Origin: Desulforhopalus sp. IMCC35007
Lineage (GTDB): Bacteria > Desulfobacterota > Desulfobulbia > Desulfobulbales > Desulfocapsaceae
Reading direction: 5' to 3'
DNA: 64,000 nt
Assembly: GCF_005116575.1 (NCBI RefSeq)
Contig: NZ_SWCN01000017.1
Location: 1 to 64,000, forward strand
Under the pieces are notes generated by a model, which did not search any database, was not told where the DNA came from, and saw nothing but the letters and a program-made list of their open reading frames with translations. The translations under genes and the position numbers were made by a program. Shown here one piece after another: positions 52,574 to 61,274 of this stretch (within the stretch, counting starts at the first letter, position 1; every line of letters starts with the position of its first letter).

Positions 52574-54993
52574 GCCGGGCGCACGAAATAGCTGTTTTTT
52601 ACGGCCAGGGGAAAGAAGTTAAGAACGGAGCGGGATGGCTAACTTTTTGTACTTTACATGGAAACATTAACACCCCTGCTCTTGCTGTTAAAGATAAAGA
52701 TGGTGGCGATGTTGATGTATATTGTCACGCAGGATGTGACTTTAAAAAAATTAAAGACCAGTTTCGCGCCGATGGTTTGCTTCCTGAGTGGAAACCTGGA
52801 GATAACAACAAACAAGAGAAAAAGGACTGGACGCCACCACCAAAGAAAGATGAAGAATCTTTTCCTTGGAAAATGGCTGACAACAAGAAACCTGAAAGCA
52901 AGGAGCATATCAAGAAGTATCTAGCTGGTAGAGCGATTACAATTGACCCATTGCCTGTTTGCCTCCGATGGAACTCATACAACGATAAGAACTCAGGCGA
53001 ACAGGTGAACATGATCGTGGCCGCAGCCTCAAGGCCTGATGATAAAAAAGTTTATGCCTGCCAAAGATTGTTTATAGATACCGACGACTACACTAAGACA
53101 GGGGCCAAAATGCTTGGTAATTGTGATGGGAGGGGGGTGTGGCCAAACCGCAAAGGTGATCTTTACACCGTATTGATTAGCGAAGGGATTGAAACAATAT
53201 TATCAGGGATACAAGCAACAGGGAAAAACGGGGTTGCCACTCTCTCAACTTCCGGGATGAAGAATATCATATTACCGGATGAAACAGAGGAAATTTACAT
53301 TCTGGTTGATTCCGATCCTATCAGGGAAAAAGCCGCAGCCTCGATGCCTGGCCAAAGAGCCGCTTATATTCTTGCTCAAAAATTCACAGCCAGCCGTGAA
53401 GGTAGAAAGGCTTTCATCATATCACCTGACGACACCTGTTTTTCAGATGCACCGAACAAGCTCGATTTCAACGACTTGTTGAAAGAGGATCCCACCGGGG
53501 AATCAATACGGCAAAGACTGTCTAAGGCTGTAAAGTTTGAGGACCTTACCTGGACACCACCAGAGAAAACAGAAGATCAGGAAGAATCAGAGAACGATCT
53601 TGTTGTTCGGGAGATTTTTAACCGTTACATCTTGCTTACTTCGGAAAATAAGATAATCGACACATATGGTCATGATATCAAAGATTCCACGATGGTAGAG
53701 AGGTCTTTCGTTCTTACACACGCAGGAACTCACCATATATTTATGGACGAAGAAGGGAAGCGCCAAATCATGCCTGTTGCTAAATATTGGCTTAATTCAC
53801 GGGATAAAAAAGTAGCATCTTCACTGTTGTATAGTCCAGGATCACCAATGCTCTTTGAGGGCGGTGATGGTCGTATTTATTATAACACCTTCCGGATGCC
53901 TTACCAGCGATCACCGGCAATGTCAGTCCATGAGCTGAAAGAAAGGTTGGGGCCCTGGCATAAGATCATGGACACCGTGTTTCATGAGCACAAAGGATAT
54001 ATCGAGGACTGGTTTTCTTTCTCTATTCAACGCCCCGCTGAAAGGTCCGGGATAATGCCTGTGTGTATATCCGATCCGGGCCTCGGTAAATCCTTGGTGA
54101 TGTTAATTATGAGCCTTGTAATAGGACATCAAAATTTTTCCAATGGAAAGATACTTGACGTTACTGGTCTTGGAAAGAGTGGGACTCAATGGAGTGATTG
54201 GATCTTCAATAAAAAATTATCCTGCATTGAAGAAATTGATCCAGAGGGTGAGTCAGGACTTTCTTATAAAATCCTCGACGCTCTCAAGGATATCATTACT
54301 AACTCAACATTACCGTTGAATTTAAAGGGGGGAAGAAATGGAACTTTCCCGGTGTATTCAAATATTATTGGTTTCTCTAATCATAGCGACTGTGTGAAAA
54401 TTCCTTTTGGAGATCGGCGAATGTTTATTGCCGATTCAAAAGAACAAACAAAGTTAACAAGTGATGAATATAAGGAGATTTGGGACTGGACGCGAGATGA
54501 ACAAAATATTGTCGCTGTATATCAATATCTGATTAACCGAGAAATCAGTAAAGACTTTATCCCAGGTCAGGCAAAAATGACTAATGCCAAGAGGGATATG
54601 CAAGCAGACGGACGAAGCCTAATGCAGACCGCCTTTGATATCGTCCTGGAACAATACCCTTGTGACCTCATTACCAGTGGTGAGCTTCAGATCGCAGTAT
54701 CTCGAGCGTTATGCCATCTTGAAGGTAATGAGGAAACCACGCCTTCGCATGCGTCGAGGTTTAACAGTGATAAGCAGTACAATGCAATTCTCAAATCAAT
54801 GACATCGTTGTGGGGTGGGGGGCAAAGAATAAGGGTGCAGAGATTAGGCCAAGGTAAATTTCACCCGACACAGATACGGGTTATCAGGAATAAGTCAGAC
54901 TGGGCAAGTGCTACCAGCGTGGATGTTAAGGACGCTATGAATGTTGATATCCCCTGGAAATGGATAACCGATGATGAAGAAGTCCCTTTTTAA
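52570..54993 (+). CDS. primase-helicase fusion protein (satellite/phage-type)
   Basis: The 807-residue protein has a DnaG-type zinc site (Cys27, His30; CHAGC about residue 52). A TOPRIM-like primase region follows (VLISEGIETILSG near 202, IYILVDSD near 240). From about 430 there is a superfamily-3-like (DUF5906-type) helicase with Walker A SDPGLGKSLVML near 502 and IEEIDPEGESG after it. Such fusions replicate P4-like satellites and prophages. The start overlaps the preceding gene. A hairpin lies shortly after the stop. It shows that the element can probably replicate itself or once did. Confidence 0.85.
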   Translation: MSRAHEIAVFYGQGKEVKNGAGWLTFCTLHGNINTPALAVKDKDGGDVDVYCHAGCDFKKIKDQFRADGLLPEWKPGDNNKQEKKDWTPPPKKDEESFPWKMADNKKPESKEHIKKYLAGRAITIDPLPVCLRWNSYNDKNSGEQVNMIVAAASRPDDKKVYACQRLFIDTDDYTKTGAKMLGNCDGRGVWPNRKGDLYTVLISEGIETILSGIQATGKNGVATLSTSGMKNIILPDETEEIYILVDSDPIREKAAASMPGQRAAYILAQKFTASREGRKAFIISPDDTCFSDAPNKLDFNDLLKEDPTGESIRQRLSKAVKFEDLTWTPPEKTEDQEESENDLVVREIFNRYILLTSENKIIDTYGHDIKDSTMVERSFVLTHAGTHHIFMDEEGKRQIMPVAKYWLNSRDKKVASSLLYSPGSPMLFEGGDGRIYYNTFRMPYQRSPAMSVHELKERLGPWHKIMDTVFHEHKGYIEDWFSFSIQRPAERSGIMPVCISDPGLGKSLVMLIMSLVIGHQNFSNGKILDVTGLGKSGTQWSDWIFNKKLSCIEEIDPEGESGLSYKILDALKDIITNSTLPLNLKGGRNGTFPVYSNIIGFSNHSDCVKIPFGDRRMFIADSKEQTKLTSDEYKEIWDWTRDEQNIVAVYQYLINREISKDFIPGQAKMTNAKRDMQADGRSLMQTAFDIVLEQYPCDLITSGELQIAVSRALCHLEGNEETTPSHASRFNSDKQYNAILKSMTSLWGGGQRIRVQRLGQGKFHPTQIRVIRNKSDWASATSVDVKDAMNVDIPWKWITDDEEVPF

Positions 54994-55307
54994 TGGATGC
55001 AATGGAGTTGTTTTGCAGAACACAGGCCATGAGAATGAAGCACACTTTGTTTTTTGCGTTGTGCTTCGTTTGCCCCTTTTGTGCGTTGTCTGTGAAAAAC
55101 GAAACACACCTCCAAATCCCTTGCAGTAAAGGGTCTAAGTGCTAACTGTGCTTTGTTTTTTGTTTTTTATATATAGAAATAAAGATAAAGGCTTAAGGCT
55201 ATAGCAGGCTTTATGGCTCTTTTAACTCTTCGCGTGGCCTCTATGGAAAAACGAGAACAAAACACAACTTCGAATCAATGTTGTTAGGTAATATACAAGA
55301 GGGTTTT
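54994..55307 (+). other. intergenic region with hairpin and T-rich repeats
   Basis: This region has 314 bases without a gene. GAAGCACA (55037-55044) pairs with TGTGCTTC (55060-55067) and could terminate the primase transcript. The string CTTTGTTTTTTG occurs twice, near 55045 and 55152. No origin consensus or iteron array is clear, but an origin for the primase-helicase could be here. Confidence 0.4.
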
Positions 55308-55928
55308 ATGAATTACCAAAAAGAACTTTTTATACATACGAGAAAAGGGAATCAGTTCCTTATCCAGAGAGAAGTGCTAACCGGCGCCGAGGTTGTTGGT
55401 GTTGCAAGCAATGATCATCTTTTCACTGATGAAGTCTTAAGAAAACTCCACAGCATTAATCAGGAGTATAGCATCGTTTACACCGGTGCAGGGTTTGGAA
55501 TAATCAGGGAGAGGGCAGGAGGTTGCGCTGATTTAGCAGAAATACACATTATGAAAAGATCGGCTTTCCATGCCTGGTATTGCAATCAGCGTGTGACAAT
55601 GCAGGAAAAGGGTAAGACGATTCACTTAACTCTTTCTGAGGCTTGGCTGAAGTGGTCCGGAAAAAGAGTGTCTGCTTTACAGTGCTTAGGGAAGTGTCCA
55701 TTCTATGTCGAGGGTAGAACCGTTGCCGGTGATTCACGGTACTTTGATAAAACAACTTATGAGTGTGGGGATAACCTCAAGGTTTCCTCAAGATTTACGC
55801 GACGAAAATTCACATCCTCTGATAAAGATGCACACAAGTATTGTCAGTGCAAAACAACGAACCGACATAGGACACAATGCGTGATACCCCAATCGTTCAA
55901 ACAAAGTGCTGTTCTGTGCTTCCGTTGA
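55308..55928 (+). CDS. hypothetical island protein
   Basis: The 206-residue protein from the ATG at 55308 has AAGAGGG eight bases upstream. The N-terminal half looks globular (YQKELFIHTRKGNQFLIQRE, YSIVYTGAGFGIIRERA). The C-terminal part is Cys/Lys/Arg-rich (CLGKCPFYVEG, YCQCKTTNRHRTQC) and might bind zinc or nucleic acid. No family is recognised. It is the last + strand gene before the opposite-strand cassette-like genes. Confidence 0.5.
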   Translation: MNYQKELFIHTRKGNQFLIQREVLTGAEVVGVASNDHLFTDEVLRKLHSINQEYSIVYTGAGFGIIRERAGGCADLAEIHIMKRSAFHAWYCNQRVTMQEKGKTIHLTLSEAWLKWSGKRVSALQCLGKCPFYVEGRTVAGDSRYFDKTTYECGDNLKVSSRFTRRKFTSSDKDAHKYCQCKTTNRHRTQCVIPQSFKQSAVLCFR

Positions 55929-56249
55929 GGGTATTATACTTCCCGGTGTATGCTTACTGTTTCGTAGGTACAATATGCAGTTGGGTGGCAATAAGTAAGC
56001 GCTGCTTATGAGATAGTGGCCTCGTTACTAGAAACGCCAATATTACAGCAAGGATTCAGAGTTTGAAACAAGTAAGGTTTAAAGTTCTACTTATTCTCTG
56101 GAATTTCCTTTTAACAAGCAAGGCACGAGATAGATAGCTATCTGAACTCCGACCGCTGTCCATATCAGGAGATATCTTTACTACCTGAACGTTCCGCCTC
56201 ACCGGACCCGCGCAGTTGAGGGGGGCCGAGTGCAGACGGTGGTTCGATT
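55929..56249 (-). other. intergenic region, possible degenerate attC-like palindrome
   Basis: This region of 321 bases has no gene and lies between convergent genes. On the minus strand after the membrane-protein stop, CACCG and CGGTG plus flanking AAC/GTT (about 56180-56245) give an imperfect GC-rich palindrome. It is less clear than the two sites at 56688 and 58782. A TGGTTCGATTCT string resembles a tRNA T loop but has no arms. Confidence 0.3.
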
Positions 56250-56675
56250 CTATTTTCCATTAATTAATAGTGATGCTTTCTTGACGGCGCGATAAAAAGC
56301 AAAGAACGAAGTAAAGAAAAACAAAGCTGCCATGCCCATGAGGAAAATGTGAAATATTCTAGGTATATAAAACATGTTCATAGCGACAATTACAAAAACC
56401 CCAACTACAAGCGAATATACGGATTGAATCCTTAGTCTTAATTCAGAAAGTTGTTCTGTTATAAAAAAGCTCTGTTCCTTGGCCAGCCTTTCAATGTATA
56501 GCAACTTTTCTGTTTCTTTAATTTGGTTTCTTTTTCGAATTTTCGACGAAAAAAGGGAGAATAGTTTATCAATAACTGGTTTGAAGTAGGCAGCAATGAG
56601 ATTGATTATTATCCCAGCTATTACAACTGTAACCCACCATATTGGATTTGATAATTCTGACAAAACCGTTTCCAT
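56250..56675 (-). CDS. small membrane protein with three helices, cassette-like
   Basis: The 141-residue protein has a membrane helix at the N-terminus (WWVTVVIAGIIINLIAAYF). A basic, probably coiled cytoplasmic stretch (KIRKRNQIKETEKLLYIERL) follows. Two more helices close the protein (VYSLVVGVFVIVAMNMF and IFLMGMAALFFFTSFFAFY). The ATG at 56675 fits the AAAGG site better than the one six bases earlier. The gene is short, isolated and followed by no partner, like integron cassette genes. Function is unknown. Confidence 0.6.
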   Translation of the reverse strand: METVLSELSNPIWWVTVVIAGIIINLIAAYFKPVIDKLFSLFSSKIRKRNQIKETEKLLYIERLAKEQSFFITEQLSELRLRIQSVYSLVVGVFVIVAMNMFYIPRIFHIFLMGMAALFFFTSFFAFYRAVKKASLLINGK

Positions 56676-56687
56676 TTTCATCCTTTA

Positions 56688-56752
56688 ATCTAACGGTAAG
56701 TTCAGGGAAAGCCCGCTGTTTGCGGTTTCCTCTGGCAAACATTTTGTTATCG
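56688..56752 (-). repeat. attC-like imperfect palindrome 1
   Basis: This 65-bp site lies directly between two cassette-like genes. On the minus strand it runs from GATAAC to GTTAGAT; the latter matches the integron R' consensus GTTRRRY. Inside, CAGAGGAAACCGC and GCGGGCTTTCCCTG form a strong hairpin with bulges. Length, symmetry and position fit an attC site, but no integron integrase is in the window. Confidence 0.4.
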
Positions 56753-56760
56753 GAATATTT

Positions 56761-57168
56761 TTATTTCTCTATTATTTGTTTTAATTTCTGATTTAATCTA
56801 CCGTTACTACAGTAAATGATACTTTTTTCACCATCGAAGAGAGTTACTAAGTAGAATATGAAATCATTTCTTCTTTTGAACAATCTAATAATATTATTCC
56901 AAATAGTTATTGGTAGAATAAAGGTGGGATTCCTCATGCCCCATTCCATAGTCCCAGAAAAACCAGAATTGCTTTTAATACCTGTTAGCTCAAGTGTTTT
57001 GATTTCTGAAATAAGTATCTGTTTTGTTTTATTGGGTGCACTTTTCAGTCTAATCGCACTATTATCAACTTCAACTACCTCATTCCTTTCATATTTTAGA
57101 TATTTTCCGATTGTAACCATGGAATATTTCTTGATCTCGATAACGTTTAAAATCACTGGTGGCGCCAA
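56761..57168 (-). CDS. hypothetical PH-like domain protein, cassette-like
   Basis: The 135-residue protein reads as a beta-rich fold like bacterial PH domains: EVVEVDNSAIRLKSAPNKT, ILISEIKTLELTGIKSNSG, then FYLVTLFDGEKSIIYCSNG and a final helix. It is soluble, without signal. The TTG start at 57166-57168 has AAAGGA eight bases ahead and is preferred; an ATG at 57118-57120 is the alternative. It is a single gene flanked by palindromic spacers. Confidence 0.5.
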   Translation of the reverse strand: MAPPVILNVIEIKKYSMVTIGKYLKYERNEVVEVDNSAIRLKSAPNKTKQILISEIKTLELTGIKSNSGFSGTMEWGMRNPTFILPITIWNNIIRLFKRRNDFIFYLVTLFDGEKSIIYCSNGRLNQKLKQIIEK

Positions 57169-57317
57169 TGAGCTTATCCTTTAGGGCCGCAGACGTTCTC
57201 GGCATCCAGTGGATTGACTTGTTGTTTTTTTTGTATAATGGCCTTTTCACGGCTTGTCTGTTTGGCGTTTTGTCTTTTGTTTTTATCTATGGGCAACAAC
57301 TAGGTATATCAAAGATG
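57169..57317 (-). other. cassette spacer with small hairpins
   Basis: This 149-base gap holds several short inverted repeats: TTGTTG/CAACAA, ATCC/GGAT and GCCG/CGGC. TTCTAAC stands just after the previous stop. It could be a longer attC-type site, but the outer pairing is not clear. Confidence 0.3.
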
Positions 57318-57782
57318 TTAGAACAAGCGCCTACCTCGTTTCATGTTTGCATTGAAATCGTCTGATTCTCTTTTTAATCGCTCAGCAGTTTTGTAGCCCT
57401 GCCTGCAAACACGACATTGAAAGAAGCCTTTGCCGTCAGAGTGAAGGCGTGATAATTTCTGTTCAGAGTCATAGCAATTCTGGCAATAAGGTTCCTCTAG
57501 GCCTTCAGAGTTAGATAAATAGTAGCAAGGTTGCCTCCATTTGATCTCTGTTTTCAATTTTGCCGCAGCAGTTAGTTGCCTTATTGTTTCGTCACGGTCG
57601 AGAATTAACTGTTGGACTTCTGCGGCATCCAATTTGGCATCGGCAATCGCTGAGACGAGTTCTGCAAGCTTCAGCTTCGTCTCTGCTTTCTCTAAAGTCG
57701 CATCACTTTCGCGGATTAATTTAGCGATTTCTGTTGCTGTTTTCAAGCTGCCTAGAAGTGAGCCAATTGCTGCAAGATCCAT
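57318..57782 (-). CDS. coiled-coil and zinc-ribbon hypothetical protein
   Basis: The 154-residue protein has an alpha-helical first half (MDLAAIGSLLGSLKTATEIA, AELVSAIADAKLDAAEVQQL) likely to form a coiled coil. A zinc ribbon at about 105-130 follows (PYCQNCYDSEQKL, then FFQCRVCRQGYKT). It has a good AAAGG site before the ATG. Similar proteins occur in mobile elements and integron arrays; the role is not known. It begins 55 bases after the HNH gene ends. Confidence 0.6.
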   Translation of the reverse strand: MDLAAIGSLLGSLKTATEIAKLIRESDATLEKAETKLKLAELVSAIADAKLDAAEVQQLILDRDETIRQLTAAAKLKTEIKWRQPCYYLSNSEGLEEPYCQNCYDSEQKLSRLHSDGKGFFQCRVCRQGYKTAERLKRESDDFNANMKRGRRLF

Positions 57783-57837
57783 ATTTTTCCTTTCGGTATC
57801 TTTAAATTAATATCTTGGTGGAGCGCGTATAGACCGC

Positions 57838-58749
57838 TCATGTGCAATTCATAAAGTCAAGTTGTGCCTCGAACCTCTCAGGCCATGGAATTGGTGTAAA
57901 AGTAAAATTCAATTTTCCATTTGTTTTGTTATATTTTTCTAAATAATTATAATAATCTTTCGGGCTACCAACCCAGGGAAGAAATATGCCAAAATTTTGC
58001 AATTGGCAAAATATAGCAGTAAAAGGCGATGTGACGATTCCCATTGTGAAATTTGGCTCAATTTTCGGATCTAATGAAAGAAAAAAATAATCTATGATTC
58101 TTGCGTCATAATTTTGGATTTGATTTCTGACTGTCTCCAGCGCAGGATCAAAGGCGAAATTATAACCAAACTTTGCGAAACAAACCAAGAAGGCAGACCT
58201 CAGATCTCCGACTTTTGCATGCCAAGGATTATAGCGTTTTCTCGTTGATATATTCCAAGCACTTCGGTCTTCCTTTGGCGTACTATTTGTTTGTTCGATT
58301 AATTCTTTCATATTGGAAGCATAATCAGGTCGGTTTGCATTTTTGACTGGGTAGAACCTGACAGCCCCATCTTTTACTGAAAGCTCATAGTTTACTGCTC
58401 CTAGATTCTCTTGGCCAAAATCAACTCTAACTCTAGTATTAAAACGACCTTCTTGAGAGAACAGCGAACTTAGCCCTTGTAAATGGTTTCGTGTTGTTGC
58501 TGCAATATCAACTGTGCGACCAGCCGTTGTGTTGCACACAACACAAGTAAGAGCAATACCTTTACCTCCTTGTGCCTCTGGTGGTATGTGTTCTAGCGTG
58601 AGATTCTTGTTTTCTAAGTCGTTGTCCGAAAATCCCTTTCCACAAATGGGGCAATAAAAGTCTTCAATCGTTTTTCCTGTGGCAGAAGAGAGTGCTTCAG
58701 TCCCACATTTGAAAAGGAATTTTTTAATGTTATTTTTATTACTACCCAT
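57838..58749 (-). CDS. HNH endonuclease-domain protein
   Basis: The 303-residue protein has an HNH nuclease motif near the N-terminus: CPICGKGFSDNDL (Cys33, Cys36), LEHIPPEAQGGKG (His54) and CVVCNTTAG (Cys69, Cys72). The cysteines hold a structural zinc and LEH supplies the catalytic histidine region. The remaining 200 residues (KRYNPWHAKVGDLRSAFLVC and others) are unassigned. It may cut DNA as a defence nuclease or mobile endonuclease. It is a single gene directly followed and preceded by attC-like or short spacers. Confidence 0.75.
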   Translation of the reverse strand: MGSNKNNIKKFLFKCGTEALSSATGKTIEDFYCPICGKGFSDNDLENKNLTLEHIPPEAQGGKGIALTCVVCNTTAGRTVDIAATTRNHLQGLSSLFSQEGRFNTRVRVDFGQENLGAVNYELSVKDGAVRFYPVKNANRPDYASNMKELIEQTNSTPKEDRSAWNISTRKRYNPWHAKVGDLRSAFLVCFAKFGYNFAFDPALETVRNQIQNYDARIIDYFFLSLDPKIEPNFTMGIVTSPFTAIFCQLQNFGIFLPWVGSPKDYYNYLEKYNKTNGKLNFTFTPIPWPERFEAQLDFMNCT

Positions 58750-58781
58750 AGGTTTCAGTGGTTTCTATGCACACAACTTTC

Positions 58782-58849
58782 AGGTAACCGGCGAACATCA
58801 GCGAGTTCGAGCGGAACGTAGTTGAGCGGTGTTGATCCGCTGGTTAAAT
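58782..58849 (-). repeat. attC-like imperfect palindrome 2
   Basis: This 68-bp site starts nine bases after the DUF2971 stop. On the minus strand it opens with ATTTAAC, matching the R'' consensus RYYYAAC, and ends CGCCGGTTACCT. AACCAGCGGA pairs imperfectly with TTCGCCGGTT. It resembles an integron attC site and matches site 1 in length and placement. Confidence 0.42.
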
Positions 58850-58857
58850 TGAATATT

Positions 58858-59517
58858 TTATGTAGTTAATATTTTAAATGCCTTGTTTGATACAACTCGA
58901 TAGCTTTGGAAAGCAAGGCGTGATTTTGTAATTTTCACTCCAGGTATTCTGTTACCAATTATATTTTTGATATCTTTAGGTTTAGTGCTGTTTCTTGGAC
59001 CTATTACTACTTCTTTAAGTTTGATCTTTGCAGAAAAAGCTAGAAAATATAAGTTAGTTTTGGGATCTTTATCATCAAGGCTTGCCCAACCTCGGTATTC
59101 AGCCTCATAACTCCAATCCTTATATTTTTGACATAAGAGTTGAAGCATTGAGTCTTTATCCAGACTGGTTTTTCCTTTGAATGGATAAAATTTAACAAGT
59201 TTCCTTGCTGAAACATACTCAACCTCTTTGATTTCCTCTTCGGGAACCTCAAAACCCAGGCAAAGACCATAGTGTTTATCGCCGTAATGCCCCCATAAGA
59301 CGGGGTTATGCCAATCGATTGTAAAGCAGAGAATGCCGTGTTTCTTTGCAATCTTTTTACGCATACTCAGGAAGCTAGCTCTAAGCTTTTTGTCTCCTAA
59401 TTGCGCGCCTAGCAATTCAAAAGGATCGTTTAGCTCTTCAATAGTAGAAATCTTTATTCTTCTATTTTCTATATTGCTAATGGCATTTTCATGTGAGGTC
59501 AGTTGATATACAATCAT
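58858..59517 (-). CDS. DUF2971-family protein
   Basis: The 219-residue protein has the DUF2971 core. INNL-type ISTIEELNDPFELLG is near 24-38, ILCFTIDWHNPVLWGHYGDKHYGLCLGFE is near 67-95, and WSYEAEYRGWASL is near 142. The NPVLWGHY-H-GLCLGF block is diagnostic. Members are frequent in defence islands and integron cassettes; the biochemical role is not settled. It is a stand-alone gene of cassette size. Confidence 0.8.
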   Translation of the reverse strand: MIVYQLTSHENAISNIENRRIKISTIEELNDPFELLGAQLGDKKLRASFLSMRKKIAKKHGILCFTIDWHNPVLWGHYGDKHYGLCLGFEVPEEEIKEVEYVSARKLVKFYPFKGKTSLDKDSMLQLLCQKYKDWSYEAEYRGWASLDDKDPKTNLYFLAFSAKIKLKEVVIGPRNSTKPKDIKNIIGNRIPGVKITKSRLAFQSYRVVSNKAFKILTT

Positions 59518-59573
59518 GCTATCCTTTGGGATTTAACAAGTTATTATCTGGTTTCTCAGTATCTCAAAAAGTC

Positions 59574-59679
59574 AATAACTATAGGAGTTATATGAATTAT
59601 TTAAAATAACTTCGCCCTCTTTTTGTCTCGTAAAGGAATGACTTGTGCACTCCAGCATAGTCCCTTACATATAGTTATT
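59574..59679. repeat. large imperfect palindrome after the hydrolase gene
   Basis: The perfect outer arms AATAACTATA (59574-59583) and TATAGTTATT (59670-59679) enclose GTAAAGG...CCTTAC and GACT/AGTC inner stems. The outer TAAC/GTTA resembles the ends of the attC-like sites downstream but the whole is longer (106 bp). It could be an attC of VCR-like type or a miniature transposable element. Confidence 0.35.
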
Positions 59680-59735
59680 CCCACCTGTCGGATAGTGGTC
59701 TGAAGTAAGAAAAATCCATGATTCACAGATAAAAA

Positions 59736-61274
59736 CTAATCACCAGACTTCTTATGGATGGCATATTTTCCTTTACAAACTGATGCATATAGCTGGCTTA
59801 TAAGTTTTTCTACACTAGGGGTTGTCGTAATTGGGGCTGGAGTTCCATAAACCATCGTTTTGGCGTGCACACCTAAGGCATAGAGGGAGCCTATAGAGCA
59901 GAATGTCAAGAGCAGGGCAGAGAAATAAAATCCATTTAGGAATAAATTTCGAGCACTAAAATCAAGAATTCGATCTGGATAAATCCATGAAATTCCTATT
60001 ATTAATGAGATTGCTGCAAGCAATGGCACCAGTACTAAAGGTACAGAGAGCATAGGTATCATTAGGCCCGCGATTTTTCCACTTGAAGCACTACGAGTTC
60101 TGTACTGCGTCCAAGACATTACGCTATAGAACGGATCTATATGTAAACGAATAAAGGTGTCAATCCTATTCATCAACATGTAATAGAGTGACAAAATTAT
60201 TATATACAGACTAATCACGAAAACATATGCCGTCAGATAATATGGTGCACCAGCATAGGCTTTCTTTTGCTCAATTGCTTTTTGTGAGAAACTGCTCAAG
60301 TCCTCAGGAGATAGTAGGTTTTGACTCCAGAAGGCTGTGAGTACTTCGGGCAAAGTAAAAGCCAGCAGGGCACCAAATAATGAAAAAAATCCAATTATAA
60401 TTTTAAATAAAATTCCGGACCAATGTCTACTTTCTTCGTTAACAGTATTGTGGATGGCAGCGAACACTACAGGATCTATCACCTCATCACTATGTTGTCC
60501 TTTAATGTGGGCTAAAGCAAGATCTCTCAAAATATAAGGACAGACATCAAACTGGATGAAATGGTTCAGCCCGTGCATCGGTATAAGTCTTGTTCCAGGT
60601 CTCGCTGAATTTTGAATACGTTTGGCAGTTGCAGAAAATGAAGCCACCTTATCTCCGAAAGAATGTACCACTAGAACGGGACATTTTGTTTGCTTGAGCT
60701 TTTTACCCAACAATGGTGATCCTCTCAAGATCTCCAATGCTGGCAAAATTGGTAATGTTCCAATCTCATGAGAAAGAAATTTCCGAGCTTCAGGAGTTGA
60801 AGTTTGAAATTTTCGCTTCAAACGGAACCGTGGTAGACCAGAGACCGCCTTAAGGAAAAAACGAGACATTTGAGGATTTGGGGGCTGGAAAAAAGGGCTA
60901 ATTGCGAGGACTCCAGAAACGGGGACTTCTCCAGCTATATCTATTGCTAATGATGCCCCTAGAGAAAAACCAATTAAGAAAATATCGAATTCATTTCTAT
61001 CTATTTCGTTTAGAGCAGCTAAAATTGGTGTTTTTATTTCATCTACCGTTATAACACCGGAACTGTTATTCATTGGGTGTCCCAGTAGAGTTGGACAATG
61101 TATTTCAAAGCCTGCTTCAGCAAATGCTTCAGCAAGCATATTTAAATCAGTTGGAGAAGTGGCGAAACCGTGTAGAAAAAAGGCCAAAAGTTTTTTATTA
61201 CTTTGTTTTGTGTAAAATGTTGGCTGTATTGCACTGTAACTGAAATCTTGACTCACTATTTTGATATCGTCCAT
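59736..61274 (-). CDS. alpha/beta hydrolase fused to a four-helix membrane domain
   Basis: The protein has 512 residues from the ATG at 61272-61274. The first ~260 form an alpha/beta hydrolase: FFLHGFATSPTD (oxyanion region near 33), the nucleophile elbow GFSLGASLA (Ser near 104), an Asp in VVHSFGDKVASF and a His in HGLNHFIQFD. The rest has four transmembrane helices (FKIIIGFFSLFGALLAF, YVFVISLYIIILSLYYM, MLSVPLVLVPLLAAIS, FYFSALLLTFCSIGSLYA) separated by loops. The catalytic triad looks complete. Such a membrane-tied lipase or esterase, next to a type I methylase, may be an anti-phage effector, but that is only an inference. It is divergent from hsdM. Confidence 0.7.
   Translation of the reverse strand: MDDIKIVSQDFSYSAIQPTFYTKQSNKKLLAFFLHGFATSPTDLNMLAEAFAEAGFEIHCPTLLGHPMNNSSGVITVDEIKTPILAALNEIDRNEFDIFLIGFSLGASLAIDIAGEVPVSGVLAISPFFQPPNPQMSRFFLKAVSGLPRFRLKRKFQTSTPEARKFLSHEIGTLPILPALEILRGSPLLGKKLKQTKCPVLVVHSFGDKVASFSATAKRIQNSARPGTRLIPMHGLNHFIQFDVCPYILRDLALAHIKGQHSDEVIDPVVFAAIHNTVNEESRHWSGILFKIIIGFFSLFGALLAFTLPEVLTAFWSQNLLSPEDLSSFSQKAIEQKKAYAGAPYYLTAYVFVISLYIIILSLYYMLMNRIDTFIRLHIDPFYSVMSWTQYRTRSASSGKIAGLMIPMLSVPLVLVPLLAAISLIIGISWIYPDRILDFSARNLFLNGFYFSALLLTFCSIGSLYALGVHAKTMVYGTPAPITTTPSVEKLISQLYASVCKGKYAIHKKSGD

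Noticed and set aside
56240-56252. tRNA-like T-loop string TGGTTCGATTCT
   Set aside because: No acceptor, anticodon or D arm can be drawn around it.
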